Assembly: GCA_013339895.1 (NCBI GenBank)
Contig: JABACO010000001.1
Location: forward strand, 12,529,735 to 12,593,734
Source of the DNA: Ephydatia muelleri
Lineage: Eukaryota > Porifera > Demospongiae > Spongillida > Spongillidae
Length of the DNA stretch: 64,000 nucleotides
Direction: 5' to 3'
In this document: piece after piece, positions 35,023 through 47,300 of the stretch
Layout: each line of letters begins with the position of its first letter
Position numbering within the stretch: the stretch's first letter is position 1
Notes under the pieces: model-generated
Database searches by the model: none
What the model was told of the DNA's origin: nothing
The model's input: the letters and a program-made list of their open reading frames with translations, nothing else
Program-made: the position numbers and the translations under genes

Positions 35023-35433
35023 ACACGGTCCACATACACAACGTATACATACCACTATCCAGTGTTGTGACATTGCAATACAGGGGGTGTGGCACCTACA
35101 TGTACCTACATGTACTTACACAGCATGCGGCGTGAGCGGGGCTACAAATACAAGTCGTGTTCACAGTAAATTGGGGTGGGGTATATATAATAATCGGAGA
35201 TCAAACACTTCCAAAGGGTGGGGTTTCCCCAAGAAAGGTGCCCCCCCCCCCCCCCCTATCCCACACATCATACTGGATCAGCAGGCCGTTTGGATTGGAC
35301 AGTGCAGTCACAGCATTCAGAGCAGTAACATTGGGAGCAGCCTGGGATGTGGGCATGGCTTGTAATGTCTTCAAGCTGCTGGAGTTGCTTTGGCCACACC
35401 CACCGGATGTGCAGGCCTGTACCAGTTTGTACA
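33388..35433 (-). CDS. Usherin-like FN3/laminin-G extracellular protein, partial
   Basis: Exons in minus-strand order: about 35433-35262, the end of one FN3 and start of the next (VYKLVQACTSGGCGQSNSSS, NPNGLLIQYDV); 34543-34440, FN3 (LILNTNSSSMSLQWNAPLQP, DYVITAYTLHH); 34400-34130, laminin G (GRGLATFSGHMFLCGFINQ, SGILFHQINSVVTDFLGVK, TFNDGQWHT); about 34045-33870, the end of that domain (FEPASNTFYVTVDTV, KVYFEGFPSTTSRYG); 33760-33570, FN3 (VGSTYIIVSWDLPTHSNGI); 33462-33388, FN3 end (CTPVGMGVNSAAASLP). The ACTxxGC and alternating FN3/LamG pattern is that of usherin, a large basement-membrane and cell-surface protein. Both ends are missing, and frames do not join at about 34410 and 33960, so it may be decaying or contain sequence errors. 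A CA repeat fills the intron at 34815-35030. Confidence 0.6.
34815..35032. repeat. Interrupted (CA)n/(ACAAC) microsatellite
   Basis: CA-rich tract of over 200 bp inside an intron of the usherin-like gene. Long Cys/Val or His/Thr frames across it are artefacts. Confidence 0.9.
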
Positions 35434-35545
35434 CTGTATGCTGTAAACAGTTGTAGTCCATATACAGTGTATGGTATTGGACAGGGCAGGGATTTACCAC
35501 TCTCACCCCCTATCCACCCCCTGGTTTGCCCCTAATTTGAATAAC

Positions 35546-35885
35546 CCAGGGAGAAGGCCAACAGTATACCATATCCACACTCAACAAGGCCAACAGAATA
35601 GGGAGAAGGCCAATAGTACTAGGAGAAAGCCAAAAGTATAGGGAGAAAGCCAACAGTATATAGGGAGAAGGCGAACAGTATAGGGAGAAGACCAGCATTA
35701 CAGGGAGAAGGCCACCAGTCTAACAATAAAGGAAGAAGACCAACAGTATAAGGAGACGGGCAATTAACGGTTCGGGAGTAAAGGGAGAAGGCTACCACTG
35801 GTTACAGTACACTGTACAAGGAGATGTGCACAATTATAGAGAGATGGCCAACTGTACTAGTATAGGGAGAAGGCCATATCTACTA
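35546..35885. repeat. 21-bp minisatellite, inverted relative to 24490-24760
   Basis: About thirteen diverged copies of gggagaaggccaacagtata. This is the complement of the unit at 24490-24760, so the same minisatellite family occurs twice, in opposite orientation, 11 kb apart. Confidence 0.9.
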
Positions 35886-35965
35886 CTTCCAAGATATGCA
35901 CATACATGTAGGGCCGAACACTACCCACTGCCGAACATACCCTACGCTACTAAATTCACATACAT

Positions 35966-36593
35966 GGGCGTAGGAACCGGGGGGGCCAGGGGGGCCTTGG
36001 CCCCCCCAATCATGTAAAAGGGGGGGCCGATATGCTTTACGGCCCCCCCAATAATTTATTCTATACATTTTAATTTTATCTCCGCACTGTTTCGTAATGT
36101 TCAATGATTATGTGATTGCATAATCATAGTGTAATCATTTCCAAACCTATTTATTCATGTTGGAGTAATATTCAAATCTGCTCGTGTGGTCGTTTGTTGT
36201 GTTTGATCGTTGCTACAGCTGGTTGCCACAATGAAATCAATTGTATCGTATTTTACCGACTCTAGCATTTAACAGAGGCGTAGGAACCGGGGGGGCAGAG
36301 GGGGCCTTGGCCCCCCCAATCTTATAGGTGGGGGGGCCGACGTATACTTCGGCCCCCCCAATGTTACCCCTTTAGTTTAGTTTAACTCACCGGTACTTAG
36401 TATCCGTAATCGCACGTCACCATATTACGTCTACGTCTGCACCCCCCCCCCCCCCGTCGTAAGCGGACTGCACCCCCCCCCCCCCCCCCGTCGTAAGTGA
36501 CTGCACCCCCCCCCCCCCCCCCCCCCCCCTCCGTTAATAATTTTACAAAGTCGGCCCCCCCAATGTTAAATACGTTCCTACGCCTCTGACATA
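35966..36593. mobile_element. Nested G/C-run elements with gcgtaggaac ends (hAT-like)
   Basis: Two direct copies start gcgtaggaaccgggggggc (35967 and 36280), each followed by ccttggccccccc and a short spacer. An inverted end (gttcctacgcctctg) closes the region at 36593. The ends cagaggcgtaggaac and their complement suggest a non-autonomous hAT-type element of about 320 bp (36274-36593) beside an older partial copy. Long C-runs fill 36441-36530. No convincing 8-bp target duplication was found. Confidence 0.5.
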
Positions 36594-36844
36594 GTATACT
36601 CACCATAACACCTGCGTCTCAGAAGATGAAAGCATGAATAGTTCGATCCCTGCATGCATCATTGTGCCTAATTGATGCGCTCCACATCTCCAGTGCAAGT
36701 GACGCATAGCCGATAATTTAATTTGTGTATCGATTCAATTGTAATTGTAATTCAAATTGTATTGATCGATAGTCACGTTACAGTCATTAAAGTTTATAAC
36801 CGTTAACCACTCAGCTCCGTGCACTACTATAGCTAGCCGACATA
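36594..36844. other. Gene-free AT-rich stretch
   Basis: No gene or clear repeat recognised. Confidence 0.4.
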
Positions 36845-37058
36845 ATTTTAATAATTATAGCTTTATTCTAAGATGACGCAAGGTATTACGTAGTGACTAC
36901 TTCGTTTATGAATAAATTATGCGCGGTAGAAATTAAATTTTTGTCTTGATTGTAGTTTACGAATTGTTAATGGTATAATCTTATAAAGCACAGATTCACA
37001 ATCAGTCTGATTTATCGTAAATTATAAACGTGTTTGAAATTCAATTTGAAAAAAAAAA
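36845..37058 (+). repeat. Shared 3'-tail repeat ending in poly(A), copy 1
   Basis: The stretch with gcgcggtagaaattaaattt and ttgtcttgattgtagttta matches the complement of 61920-62105 over about 190 bp. It ends in a run of about 11 A. It stands exactly where LINE fragment E is cut off, so it is the tail of a retroposed element that landed there. Its 5' part is unknown. Confidence 0.6.
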
Positions 37059-37072
37059 AGCAAGATGACCGC

Positions 37073-37800
37073 CTATGTATGGGCCATTTCTCCATATGTT
37101 GCGCATTCCTGTAGAACAGCATCTCTGGAAACTAAATTAAAAGAGTTCTTGAAATTCACCTTCATAACTGAAAAATCCCTGTCATTCCAAAACTTTTCCA
37201 CACAGACTCTATCCATGAATGACCTTTTCTGAACCCATAGGGCAAGCCACACCAAACTGTATGGGCTCAAAACAATCAATAACCTTTTGTTTAATGACAG
37301 TGCATAAGCATTTTCCTGTCAACCTCCTCAGAACCTCGCCCACAGCAATTGGTCTTATGTCTGGGGCACAACCAGGCTTTAACTTGCTGAGCGCTGTCAA
37401 GGACCCACCTGCCATGAAACCTCCTGGGGAACTTTCCCAGACACCAAGAGGTTAACAACCCTTCTGAGCAGGGAACAAATAGTCGTGGGAAGTGGAATGG
37501 AAGCCACATCTAACAAGTGTTGCACTCCGCTTAGGCCAGAAGGACTGCTGCAGTACCCTTCGGGAAGGATTAAAGGATGTTGTAAACATCAAAATCGTCA
37601 TTCAGGGATATGGATTGGGGTAAGGTTGTTTCGGGGATTATAGGGAGTGGCCCCTCTGGGTGTTTTTCCCTTAACAGCTTCCACGTATCCTCATTATTGG
37701 GTGCCAGGCCAGAGGATACTAAAATTCTACACGCTTTAGCAAACATGCCCTCATGAGACAAACACAGCGAAACCATTACATTGAGACGGTAACGTCTCAT
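37073..37800 (-). mobile_element. LINE fragment E: pre-RT and RT start
   Basis: From 37800 downward: RRYRLNVMVSLCLSHEGMF, CRILVSSGLAPNNEDTWKLL, REKHPEGPLP, then GGSLTALSKLKPGCAPDIR, PIAVGEVLRRLTGKCLCTVI, IQFGVACPMGSEKVIHG and FSVMKVNFKNSFNLVSRD. This is the region from the pre-RT linker to the A motif of the reverse transcriptase (NFKNSF where segment A has DMRNAF, so the catalytic Asp is changed). Several frame changes lie between the pieces. It stops at 37073 next to the poly(A) of the tail repeat. Confidence 0.75.
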
Positions 37801-39060
37801 CACGTGACCTTACCCGTCACTCAGATGTAGGCGGATACCGTTGATATCAATACCAACGGTCCGTCTGTGGACGGAGAGTGGACGGCAACGTCCTTCCCCT
37901 CCGTCGCTCTGTCACGTCTTTAAGCGTTATAATCCGTCAGTCCGGGAAATCCACGGTTAAAGGCGGTTCGCTTTTTACCGCATCGTACCGTCAGTACGTA
38001 AGGTTGAATTTCTGGCTACCGGTACTACAGCGGTACCGCTTCTACTTTCTATCCATGCAGCTTTATCGTATACGTGCACCATCTCATTCACTTTTCTCAG
38101 GGTTAGTTCTTCAAAAAACCATATACAAATACAAATGCATGTAAAAAGGAAGAGCAAGTGTCAGTTTTGCTTGGTCTCCACATTAGGCAAAAAGCCGGAT
38201 TCCGTTCTGTTGAAAAATAATGATGTATAGCATCAGTCATGAATACATGAACCACAGAAGTACTTGCTTACACATTTGCGCCGGTATTGACAATCTGCGC
38301 GCGATGACACTGGCACAAACGTGGAGCCACTCACGTCATCAAACGTTCATCTTGTGTAAAAAGTCACAGATGAGAAAAAAAGTGACCCTTGTACATACCT
38401 CATTGCGTTCCAAAGCCAAAAAAAGGAAATACAATTAAATAACGTACCAATAATACGTTACACCTACTAATATGTGTTCGCGTTACAACCTATTCCTGTA
38501 GATGGAAGAAAAGTGGTTGTGATATCTTCGACACCCCCAAAAATGGCACTTACGCAGCACTCATGTCTTATCATCAGTATGTGGCGAATCAAGAAGTTTA
38601 TTCGGATCCATAAGTTCCACGCCAATCTTTGAACCTGAAAGTTGCTATAGAGGACAAAGGCCGATAGCGAAACGCTTACCATATCGTGCTCTTTGCTGCG
38701 CTGATGCACGTTGTACTTTGGCGCCAAAATAGGTTGCGATAAAATAGGTAACATCCATCGGCTACACCACTGTTTCCCCGCCAAAAACCTATTATTAATA
38801 GTCACGTGAATTGGTCAAGGGACAGTTATAGTTGAATTAACCAGCAACTGTCAATCAATTGCAATTAGCGAGCTTATACCGCTTGTTATTGGTATGCGAT
38901 GTGTTGCCATGTACATGTATGCGCGATTTAATTCTTTTGTCAGCCTTGAAATGGATTCATTAAGGTCTAATACAAGAATGCATGGAATCAGTTTTAGTTT
39001 GAGTGAGGATGGAAGACATCATCCTTTATCCCTACACATGTAAAGAATGAACGAAGTACT
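37801..39060. other. Gene-free stretch with CCGTC-rich DNA
   Basis: Bases 37810-38040 are unusually CpG-rich, with many ccgtc/gacgg and accgt words (gtccgtctgtggacgg). A similar style recurs at 41180-41345. The remainder to 39060 holds only short frames without recognisable domains. Confidence 0.4.
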
Positions 39061-39069
39061 TCTATAATG

Positions 39070-40745
39070 TTGCACACAGCCACACACACGTCACACAAAC
39101 AGGCACACATCACACATCACACAAGGCATACATCAAACATAGGCACACATCACACCAACAGGCACACATCACACAGGCACACATCACACAGGCACACATC
39201 ACACAGGCACACATCATACAGGCACACATCACACAGGCACACATCAACAGACACACATCACACACAGGCACACACACAGGCACACATTACACAAACAGGC
39301 ACACATCACACACAGGCATACATCACACATAGGCACAAATGACACACAGGCACAAATCACAAAGGCACACATAATAAGGAGGCACACATCACACATAGGC
39401 ACACATCACACATCACACAGGCACACATCACACACAGAGGCACACATCACACACGCACACATAACACAGAAGCACCATCACACAGGTACACATCACACAG
39501 ACACACATCACACACAGGCACACATCACACAAACAGGCACACATCACACACAGGCATACATCACGCACAGGCACAAATGACACACAGGCACAAATCACAC
39601 AGGCACACATCACACATAGGCACAAATCACACTTCACACAGGCACACACAGAGGCACACATCACACAGGCACATGTCACACACAGACACACATCACACAT
39701 AGACACTTATCACTAAGGCTACATATCACACAGAGGCATAAATCACACACATGCACACATCACACAGGCACATATCACACACAAGTTACACATATTGGCA
39801 CACATCACACACAGACACACATCACATATAGGCACACATCACTAAGGCTACAGGCACACATGACACATAGGCACATATCACACATCACACACAGGTTATA
39901 CATATTGGCACACATTACACACAGGCACATCACACATAGGCACACATCACACAGAGGCACATATCACACAGAGGCATGTGTATATCACACACAGGCACAC
40001 ATCACATGCAGGCATACATTACACACAGCCACATCACACACAGGCACACATCGCACATAGGCACACATCACACAGGCACACATCACACATCTCACACAGG
40101 CACAGGCACACATCACATAGGCACACATCACACATCACACACAGGCACACATCACACACAGAGGCACACATCACACACAGAGGCACACATCACACACAGC
40201 CACACATCACACACAGGCACTCATCACTAAGGTTACACATCACACACAAGCACACATCACACACAAGTTACACATTGGCACACATCACACACAAGGACAC
40301 ATCATAAACAGAGGAACACATCACACAGGCACTCATCACTAAGGCTACACATTACAGAGAGGCAAACATCACACATGGGCACTCATCACACAAAGCAATA
40401 CATCACACAGAGGCAAGTGCACATTACTCAGAGGCATACATCACGCACAGAGCCTAGGCACACATAACACAGAGGGACACATCACACAGAGGCACGTGTA
40501 CATCACAAATCACACACAGGAACACATCACACAGAGGCATGTGTACATCACACACAGGCTACACACATTACACACAGGGACACATGTATCATAAACAGAG
40601 GCGCATATCACACAGAGGCACTCATCACTAAGGCTACATATTACACAGAGGCACACATTGACACAGAGGCACACATCAACACACAGGCACACATACACAG
40701 TGGCACACATCTCACACAGAGGCACACATCACATACACACACAGG
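39070..40745. repeat. 1.7-kb satellite of aggcacacatcacac units
   Basis: Tandem units of about 15-20 bp (acacatcacacaggc and variants, with interspersed agaggc, ggctaca and aagg spacers) fill the interval. His/Thr/Ser-rich frames on one strand and Cys/Val-rich frames on the other are by-products. Confidence 0.95.
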
Positions 40746-40749
40746 CAAC

Positions 40750-41399
40750 TGGTGCCATTTATAGTTATGGAGTCCTTGCTGTAAAGATTCTTTACTTGAT
40801 GACGAATCTGACTCAGAGCCGGAGAGGTATTCGATATGCTCTCCTGTCTGCCATAGTACCGGTACGTCTATATAATAAAAAAGGATACAATTAGCTGCTA
40901 ATAGCTACCGCTCAGCACTAGCTATATCTCGCGAATCGAGTATAAGCATATGCATCTGCGCATATGCATACATAATCGGTGCACGTGTATGATGTATGGT
41001 ACATACCTTCCGCAGGAGGCTGTTGTTTAGCTTGAAGAGAACTATCAGCTTTGGATGACGACTCTACTAGCATTTGGTGTTCAAAAAATGTAGATCTACA
41101 CACGTATTCCCCGCAGTGGTGACAGTAACGTCACTTGCCGCTCATTTTTTGAATTCGGAAGGAGTTACTTGTATCACGTGACAATGCGTCAATAATAGTG
41201 GAGGACGCGGTACCGTGCGGTAGCGTTCGTCGATTACCGTTCATAAATACACGGATACCGTCACTAAACGTTTCCGTGAAATTTACGTGGAAGTCCGTCT
41301 TGATCGAAAGTGACGGGGCACCGTTGCAACCCGTCTCCGGATAGCGGTTTCGCTGTGAAAGAAACTGCAAAATCAATGAGATTACGTGGGACAGAGTCA
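40750..41399. other. Gene-free stretch with CCGTC-rich DNA
   Basis: No gene was recognised. The part 41180-41345 has many ccgtc/accgt words (ggataccgtcactaaacg) and adjoins LINE fragment F. Confidence 0.4.
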
Positions 41400-42430
41400 T
41401 CTGAGTTAGTGCGCGCCAAAGGTCCTGTGACCCGCGACTCTTTGCCATATTCCATAATGTCGCATGGTCCCCTTTGCACCACAAATTGCATAGCGAGTCT
41501 ATGGGGGTTGGGTTATTACGCCTACCACCCCGTTTTTTTGAAGGCAAGAGGCACTTTGGTAGCATAAATAACTTCAGCCAAGAGTCCAAAGAGTTATCGT
41601 GAAGCACTGCCTTCAAAGAAAAAGACAACGCTAGGGCAAAAGCAGGACGAGACTTCTTGGGAATGTGCCGCAAGGTTCGGCAAGATAGGAGGCAAACTTC
41701 TTCAAAAGATGGTAAGACTGTGTTTGTACTCTGCGAGGACTCGGGAATCGGTGTTTGAGGAGCTGCCAAGCCAGCTAAACATCTTCGCGAATGTGATGCA
41801 AAACGAGATTTAGCCACGAGTGCTCGACACTCACAAATGTACAAGCCTTGTTCCTGCAGCCATTCTTTAGGTACATCGCCAAGAAAAAGACCCCGTGCGT
41901 GAAGTCCCATATGTGAACGCCACATAGTTGGATAGTTGGAGCAATTAGCTCGTGGCAGCCAGCTACAATGCATTGTTTCCTGTGACGAGGTCGGACAATT
42001 GGTGCCTGTGGCGATGTCATAGCTCGATCGCTTCCCGACTCCACTTGCAAGGGCTCGGGCGATAGTTGGACAGATGAAAGAGGCACCAAAGGTTCTATGA
42101 GAGGTGTATGCGCTGTTGCTATTCCAGCTGAAATAGAGGGTGTCAATGGAGAAGGCTGGGTTCTGATGTCCCTGACGATAGCCCAGGTGACGACGTATTA
42201 TAAAGGGTAAAGGTGGCTCAGAAGGTGGTTGTTACTACCAAGTAACGAACGGCTATTATTGATATTTGAAAACACGGCCTCCCAGCTGCTGCCATTGGAC
42301 TTAGATGAGTGGTGGCTGTCATTCATGCAGGACGAGCACCGGGTCCGCTTATTAATGGTAATCAGGACTGACTTACAATCCGCACAAACGGTGAAACCTG
42401 CTTCGTGAAGTAAGTCCGCCGAGATTCCAA
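41400..42430 (-). mobile_element. LINE fragment F: N-terminal zinc fingers and pre-RT domain
   Basis: From 42430 downward: a zinc-ribbon-like CADCKSVLITINKRTRCSSC, then a linker, then CIVAGCHELIAPTIQLCGVH and in the next frame LYICECRALVAKSRFASHS, giving further C/H pairs. The pre-RT domain follows (CRTLRHIPKKSRPAFALALS, WLKLFMLPKCLLPSKKRGG, PIDSLCNLW). This is the part missing from the other fragments here, and it shows that the element's protein starts with several zinc fingers. The fragment ends before the RT core. At least two frame changes are visible. Confidence 0.7.
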
Positions 42431-42891
42431 TAATTTAACCAAGTAATACAGGCTTTTAATTTAAATTAATTTGTTTCCCTGAATCTTGACGATTCCTAAG
42501 AGGCTGTAGAAGAAGTAAGTTAAGTAGGGGTTTGAAACGGCAACCTCATTATTTTTTGTGTATATTTGTGTAATAACCGTAACATAGCGATGCCAATGTC
42601 GACCAGGCTAGTTAATACTCACTTTCGGTCATTTTCAATGTAGGTCACAAAGCAGCTCTTCCATGTACCGGTAAGCACTGATAACGAAGTTGTAAGCTAG
42701 TCTCGTACCCAGACCCACCATGACGTAAGCTTACACTACGACAGGTACGAGGACTATGTCTCATGAGTTATGAATTGAAAAAGAGGGAAATAGAGGGCTT
42801 TTGCGAGCTCTTGCAATGCTTGGCGTTTTTTAATCACTACCACTCGTATTAACAGAAAGTATCCCAGGTGCAGATAGAGAACGCTAATGTA

Positions 42892-42968
<77 letters not shown>

Positions 42969-43043
42969 AGAACTTCACCTTGGATATGTTGGCGGCGTTT
43001 GCTGATTGTGTGTTGGATTGAAACTAATTTGGCACACATCGCG

Positions 43044-43076
<33 letters not shown>

Positions 43077-43380
43077 TCAGAGGATATACAAAACAGAATA
43101 GAAGGTGCTGCAAAACTTTTAAAACGATGGTATGGTGCGCATCCATCAGTAGTAACAAATGGTGGTGTTAAAACGTCCTCCAGACGTAGCGTTTGACTTG
43201 TACAGTCCATTTAAAAACCCGTTTTAATAAGCTAAGGCAGTTTATATTACCTTACTACATGGCAAAAAATGTATGTATTCTGGATAAGCCTGTGAGTGCA
43301 GTTTATTGCAAAACCAAGCATGACAGGTGGATGAATGGCATTTGTTCAACTGGTCCCCAGACCTCCGGAAGTTAAGGCGT
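42431..43380. other. Gene-free stretch with (GT)n and poly(C)
   Basis: A (GT)n microsatellite lies at 42894-42966 and a run of about 30 C at 43045-43074. A short inverted pair around 42700-42755 (tcgtacc...ggtacga) was seen. No gene was found before the signal-peptide exon at 43388. Confidence 0.6.
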
Positions 43381-43387
43381 GGTGGCA

Positions 43388-44335
43388 ATGGGCCCTGCTG
43401 GTTCACTCGTCGCACTACTGCTGGTCTCACTGGCTGCTCCAGTGGTTTGCGTTCAACGTAACGTGTCGTGGACCGTAAGTGGCGTTAGCGTCTACAGAAG
43501 TCCGAGGTAAGTAAGACGTGCGAGTGATCGAGCGTCATTCGAAAATTGGTCCTTTTTTTTGTACAACTCCTCAGCACACCCCTGTCCGTAAACATCGGAG
43601 ATACTCTTGTACTGCAATGCCCGCCTTCGTCTTACAGTTCCGTTTACCTCATGGTAAGCTGGAGCGCGCGAGCGAATTCCTGCGCATTCAAAATCTGTCA
43701 GGCATACCCACTCACATTCAATACCTGCGGGGCCCATTAATTAAACAACCCGTCCTCCATGTAGTACCGGCTCGATCGTGGCACTCTCTACCCGCCAAAC
43801 ACCTGTTATAATTTCACTGAGGGCGTGGTTCAGTGTATCTTCCTGCACCACATCCCTGTGCACTGTAGTCTACATTTTGTACATCCAGGTTGCAAGTGCA
43901 ATTGCCCGCCCGCACCTACATGAGCTGGGACAATCATGGTTCAAAGTGTCTTGTTTTACCTGTACAACTCTCCCCTCCTCCCCCTTCCTCTTCCCCCTCC
44001 ACCCTCCCTCCACAACCAGTACTCAGTACAGCAGTATGATGCCTGTGATGTCAGTGCAGGAGGGGGAGGGTTTCTCCTCCTCTCTTACTGCCTGGGGAGT
44101 CCCCAAGTGCACACTCGCATGATCAGTGTCATAGAGAACTCCAATACAGTGGCAGGTGTCCCTGACTTCAGATCGGGAAGGACCTATTACCTTGCCAGTA
44201 AGTGGTCACATCTTGGTCGTGAAGTACAGTCAAGAGTGAAAGACGTAGTGTGGATGTGGTCTACAGCCACTGTTATGGCCTTTTCTGTTGGTACTGGGAT
44301 CACCCCCTGGGCAAGAAATCTCTAGCTTACACAGT

Positions 44336-44376
<41 letters not shown>

Positions 44377-47300
44377 TCCTGGTGTGCTCATAAAGGTGAC
44401 CATGCACTACATAGGCAACATGTTGCGTGCAACTCAAAGGAATATGAGTTAAACTTTAACTCTTTCACGGGCAAAGCCAATTATTACGGTACACAGAAAA
44501 AAAAGTGTTGTACGTTGCAGGAAAACGTAGTTAGCAAACAACTGACACAATTTATGACCAGGAAACAACTGATCAATATGTTGTTGTCTGCAAAGTGTTA
44601 ACTGCTGAGTGGCTTTAGTATAGCGCCTGCGGCGCAATATTGCTCTGTTGCCCGTGAAAGAGTTAAATTCCTAGACTACAACTAGATTACCGATATGACT
44701 CGAATTGCTATGGTAAGGTTGATTGCTGCTGTTGTTTATTCAAAGGACTTAAATTTACACAACATACACTGTATGTGTATAGAAGTGAGCTCATATAAGA
44801 CACCCAAATAAACACCTTTACACTCTTCATCACTTTACCACTGCACACAAGACATTGTGCATAAATATGTACTGCTTGCATTAAGGGCTGTCCACTGCCA
44901 ATTGTCAATGCAAATACAATACAGGTTTGTAGTACTGTACAAGCTCTGGTTAAAGTAATGTGCACAAGCTTATTGATTGAGTACCTAACCTCCAGGCTTA
45001 AGGCCGGCATACACGGGGCGACTTCCTGCCGCATGCAACTCAAATGAATATGGACAAATGTTCCGCAAACCATCAGTAAACTAAACAATTACGGAACTTT
45101 TACCCATATTAATTCGAGTTGCATGCGACAAGTTGGCAGGAAGTCGCCCCGTGCATGCCGACCTTTACTATACAATACAGAGCTGTGTACACTGCACAAC
45201 ATGTACATGTATTAGGAACAGTTGTTGGACAGTACATTACGTGCTTGTATGCAGATGTACAGGTGACCAGAGTGTTTGAGAATTTGCATTGCTCACACGC
45301 AGCCGACTTGTCTCCTCCCCACACTTCCTCCTCCCCAGGCTTCGGCAATACGACAAATCCGAATTACTATTCTGTATCTGGAGGGGAATGCCCTCAGGGG
45401 CTCAAGATGGTTGTTTACATACCATGTATGTTTAGGTTCACGGAGTCAGTCATTACACTCGTACCTAAGCCATGCACACCTCGTATTATGCATGTGCTTT
45501 AATTAAAATGTATATATCAGCATGTACTGCGCAGCATGTTAAATGCACTGTGGATTACTGAACACCATAGTGTGCATGTGCATGAGTGTACCAGATGTTA
45601 ACCTCTACACGCATGTGCTTGCGGTACACACACATGCGCACACACGTACCGTATACATCCATTCATCCAGTGCTCACTTAATAAGCACACATTGCTTCAC
45701 ACTACAGGTCGCAACAATTGCAGTCGATGTGACAGCACGACTCTCCCAAGCAGATGCCTCGAATGTAACCCTGGATACTGTTTGGATAATATCACATCCA
45801 CCTGTGTACCAAGTAAGCAAGCACCTTGTTGTTTTGGTTCAGTTGGGGGAACATTATACAAAATAATGCCCAGACAGTGTTGTCACTCCTTGCTTCTTCT
45901 TGACACCTACAGGCAGGCTTTCTGATTGTACTGTGTGCCGCTCTGCAGGTTTGTGTGTCCATAGTAACTGTGTTCAATGCACCTCTTTGTTTTAGCTATT
46001 GATGGTCCTTCCTACATGTACATACATGTATTTGCACATTTATGTGTTTCAATGTACTGTCCACATACACTGTACATATACACTTGCTGTATGCACATTG
46101 TGCAGGTATGGTGCATTCATTTACCTAACGATCCATCCATTTTATATGTGTGTACTGTACATGTGGGTGTCATGCATAGTATGGTGTGTCACTTCCACTG
46201 GTGGTCCCGGGAGGTGTTGTGACACTCTGGGCACTGCGTACAAAGTGTTGTCATTTCATACACTGTCCATTCTGTTGACCACTAGTGATATGCTTGCATG
46301 TATATGTATGTGTCCCATCAATGTGTGTGTGTGTGGTGGTTTTCTTTTCATTGTATCATTCAGCAGGTATCAATCAGGTGTGCACAGCATGTGCAAATGG
46401 CCTTGTTGTAATTAACGGCATCTGCTCAGTGAATACAGGTACTGCAATTACCTTCGTGTCCATACGTGTCCAATATATTTTGTTTTTGTAGCACAGTTAC
46501 AGCATGTGTCCTGCAAACTATCACTGCATGAGTGTTGAAGTGTTGAGACATGTACACTGTAGCATCCATGCATGGTCATTTCCACATTAGCAGGATTGTT
46601 TGGTGCCGAAGTGTCGTATTGTGAAACTGAGTGTTGTGAAACTGGGTGAATATGAGACAGAATTAGGTCGTCTGGATTATAGATGAGTATAGATGTGTGC
46701 ATGTACAGTATGTGTATAATAGATACTAGCACGCACACCATAAGACTGCAAAACCACATACGTGTAGGTTTTGTCCTTGTACAGTGTACAGTGCACATAT
46801 GCATGCAATGTCCCTGCATATTGCATATTTGCTCAATGCATTGTGCATTCTGTTTGAGCCTTTGTCAAGTGCGAGTACTCTTCTGTCACTTTCGTTTGAA
46901 TGCTATAGTTACCATTCAACCTTATAATTCTATAGTTTTGTACATGTATTATGCATTACACATTCGTGCATATGTTCTAATGGTTTGTGTGGTGTACTTG
47001 CATACAATAATCTGATTACATGTTGTGTATCTTTACAGATGGTAACACCTCTCCGAACATCTTGAGTTCGACAAACATCATAGGTTAGTCTTTCCACACA
47101 AGCATCTTGTCACACGGTACATGTACAAGGCTGCAGTACATGTCATTGGATGTGAACCGCCTACTGTCGTGTAGTCTCATTGACTTGATGCTTTTTTTTA
47201 CATCAGGTCAAAGTTTCCATTTGCATTAACTGTACCTGGCACCTTATGCTTGCATGCACAGCAGTTAATGTATACAGTACCTGTACAGCTGTACAGTACC

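Noticed and set aside
36630-36670. agttcgatccctgc as a tRNA B box
   Set aside because: No matching A box or cloverleaf upstream at the proper distance.
39067-40307. His/Thr-rich frames suggesting a repetitive secreted protein
   Set aside because: All frames on both strands are open because of the satellite unit; no start context, signal peptide or splice support.
43654-44019. Apparently coherent Cys-containing reading (SARANSCAFKICQAYPL..., NTCYNFTEGVVQC) between the second and third ephrin-like exons
   Set aside because: Two stops lie in frame, and direct splicing 43653 to 44020 keeps phase and gives the correct ephrin spacing, so it is treated as intron.
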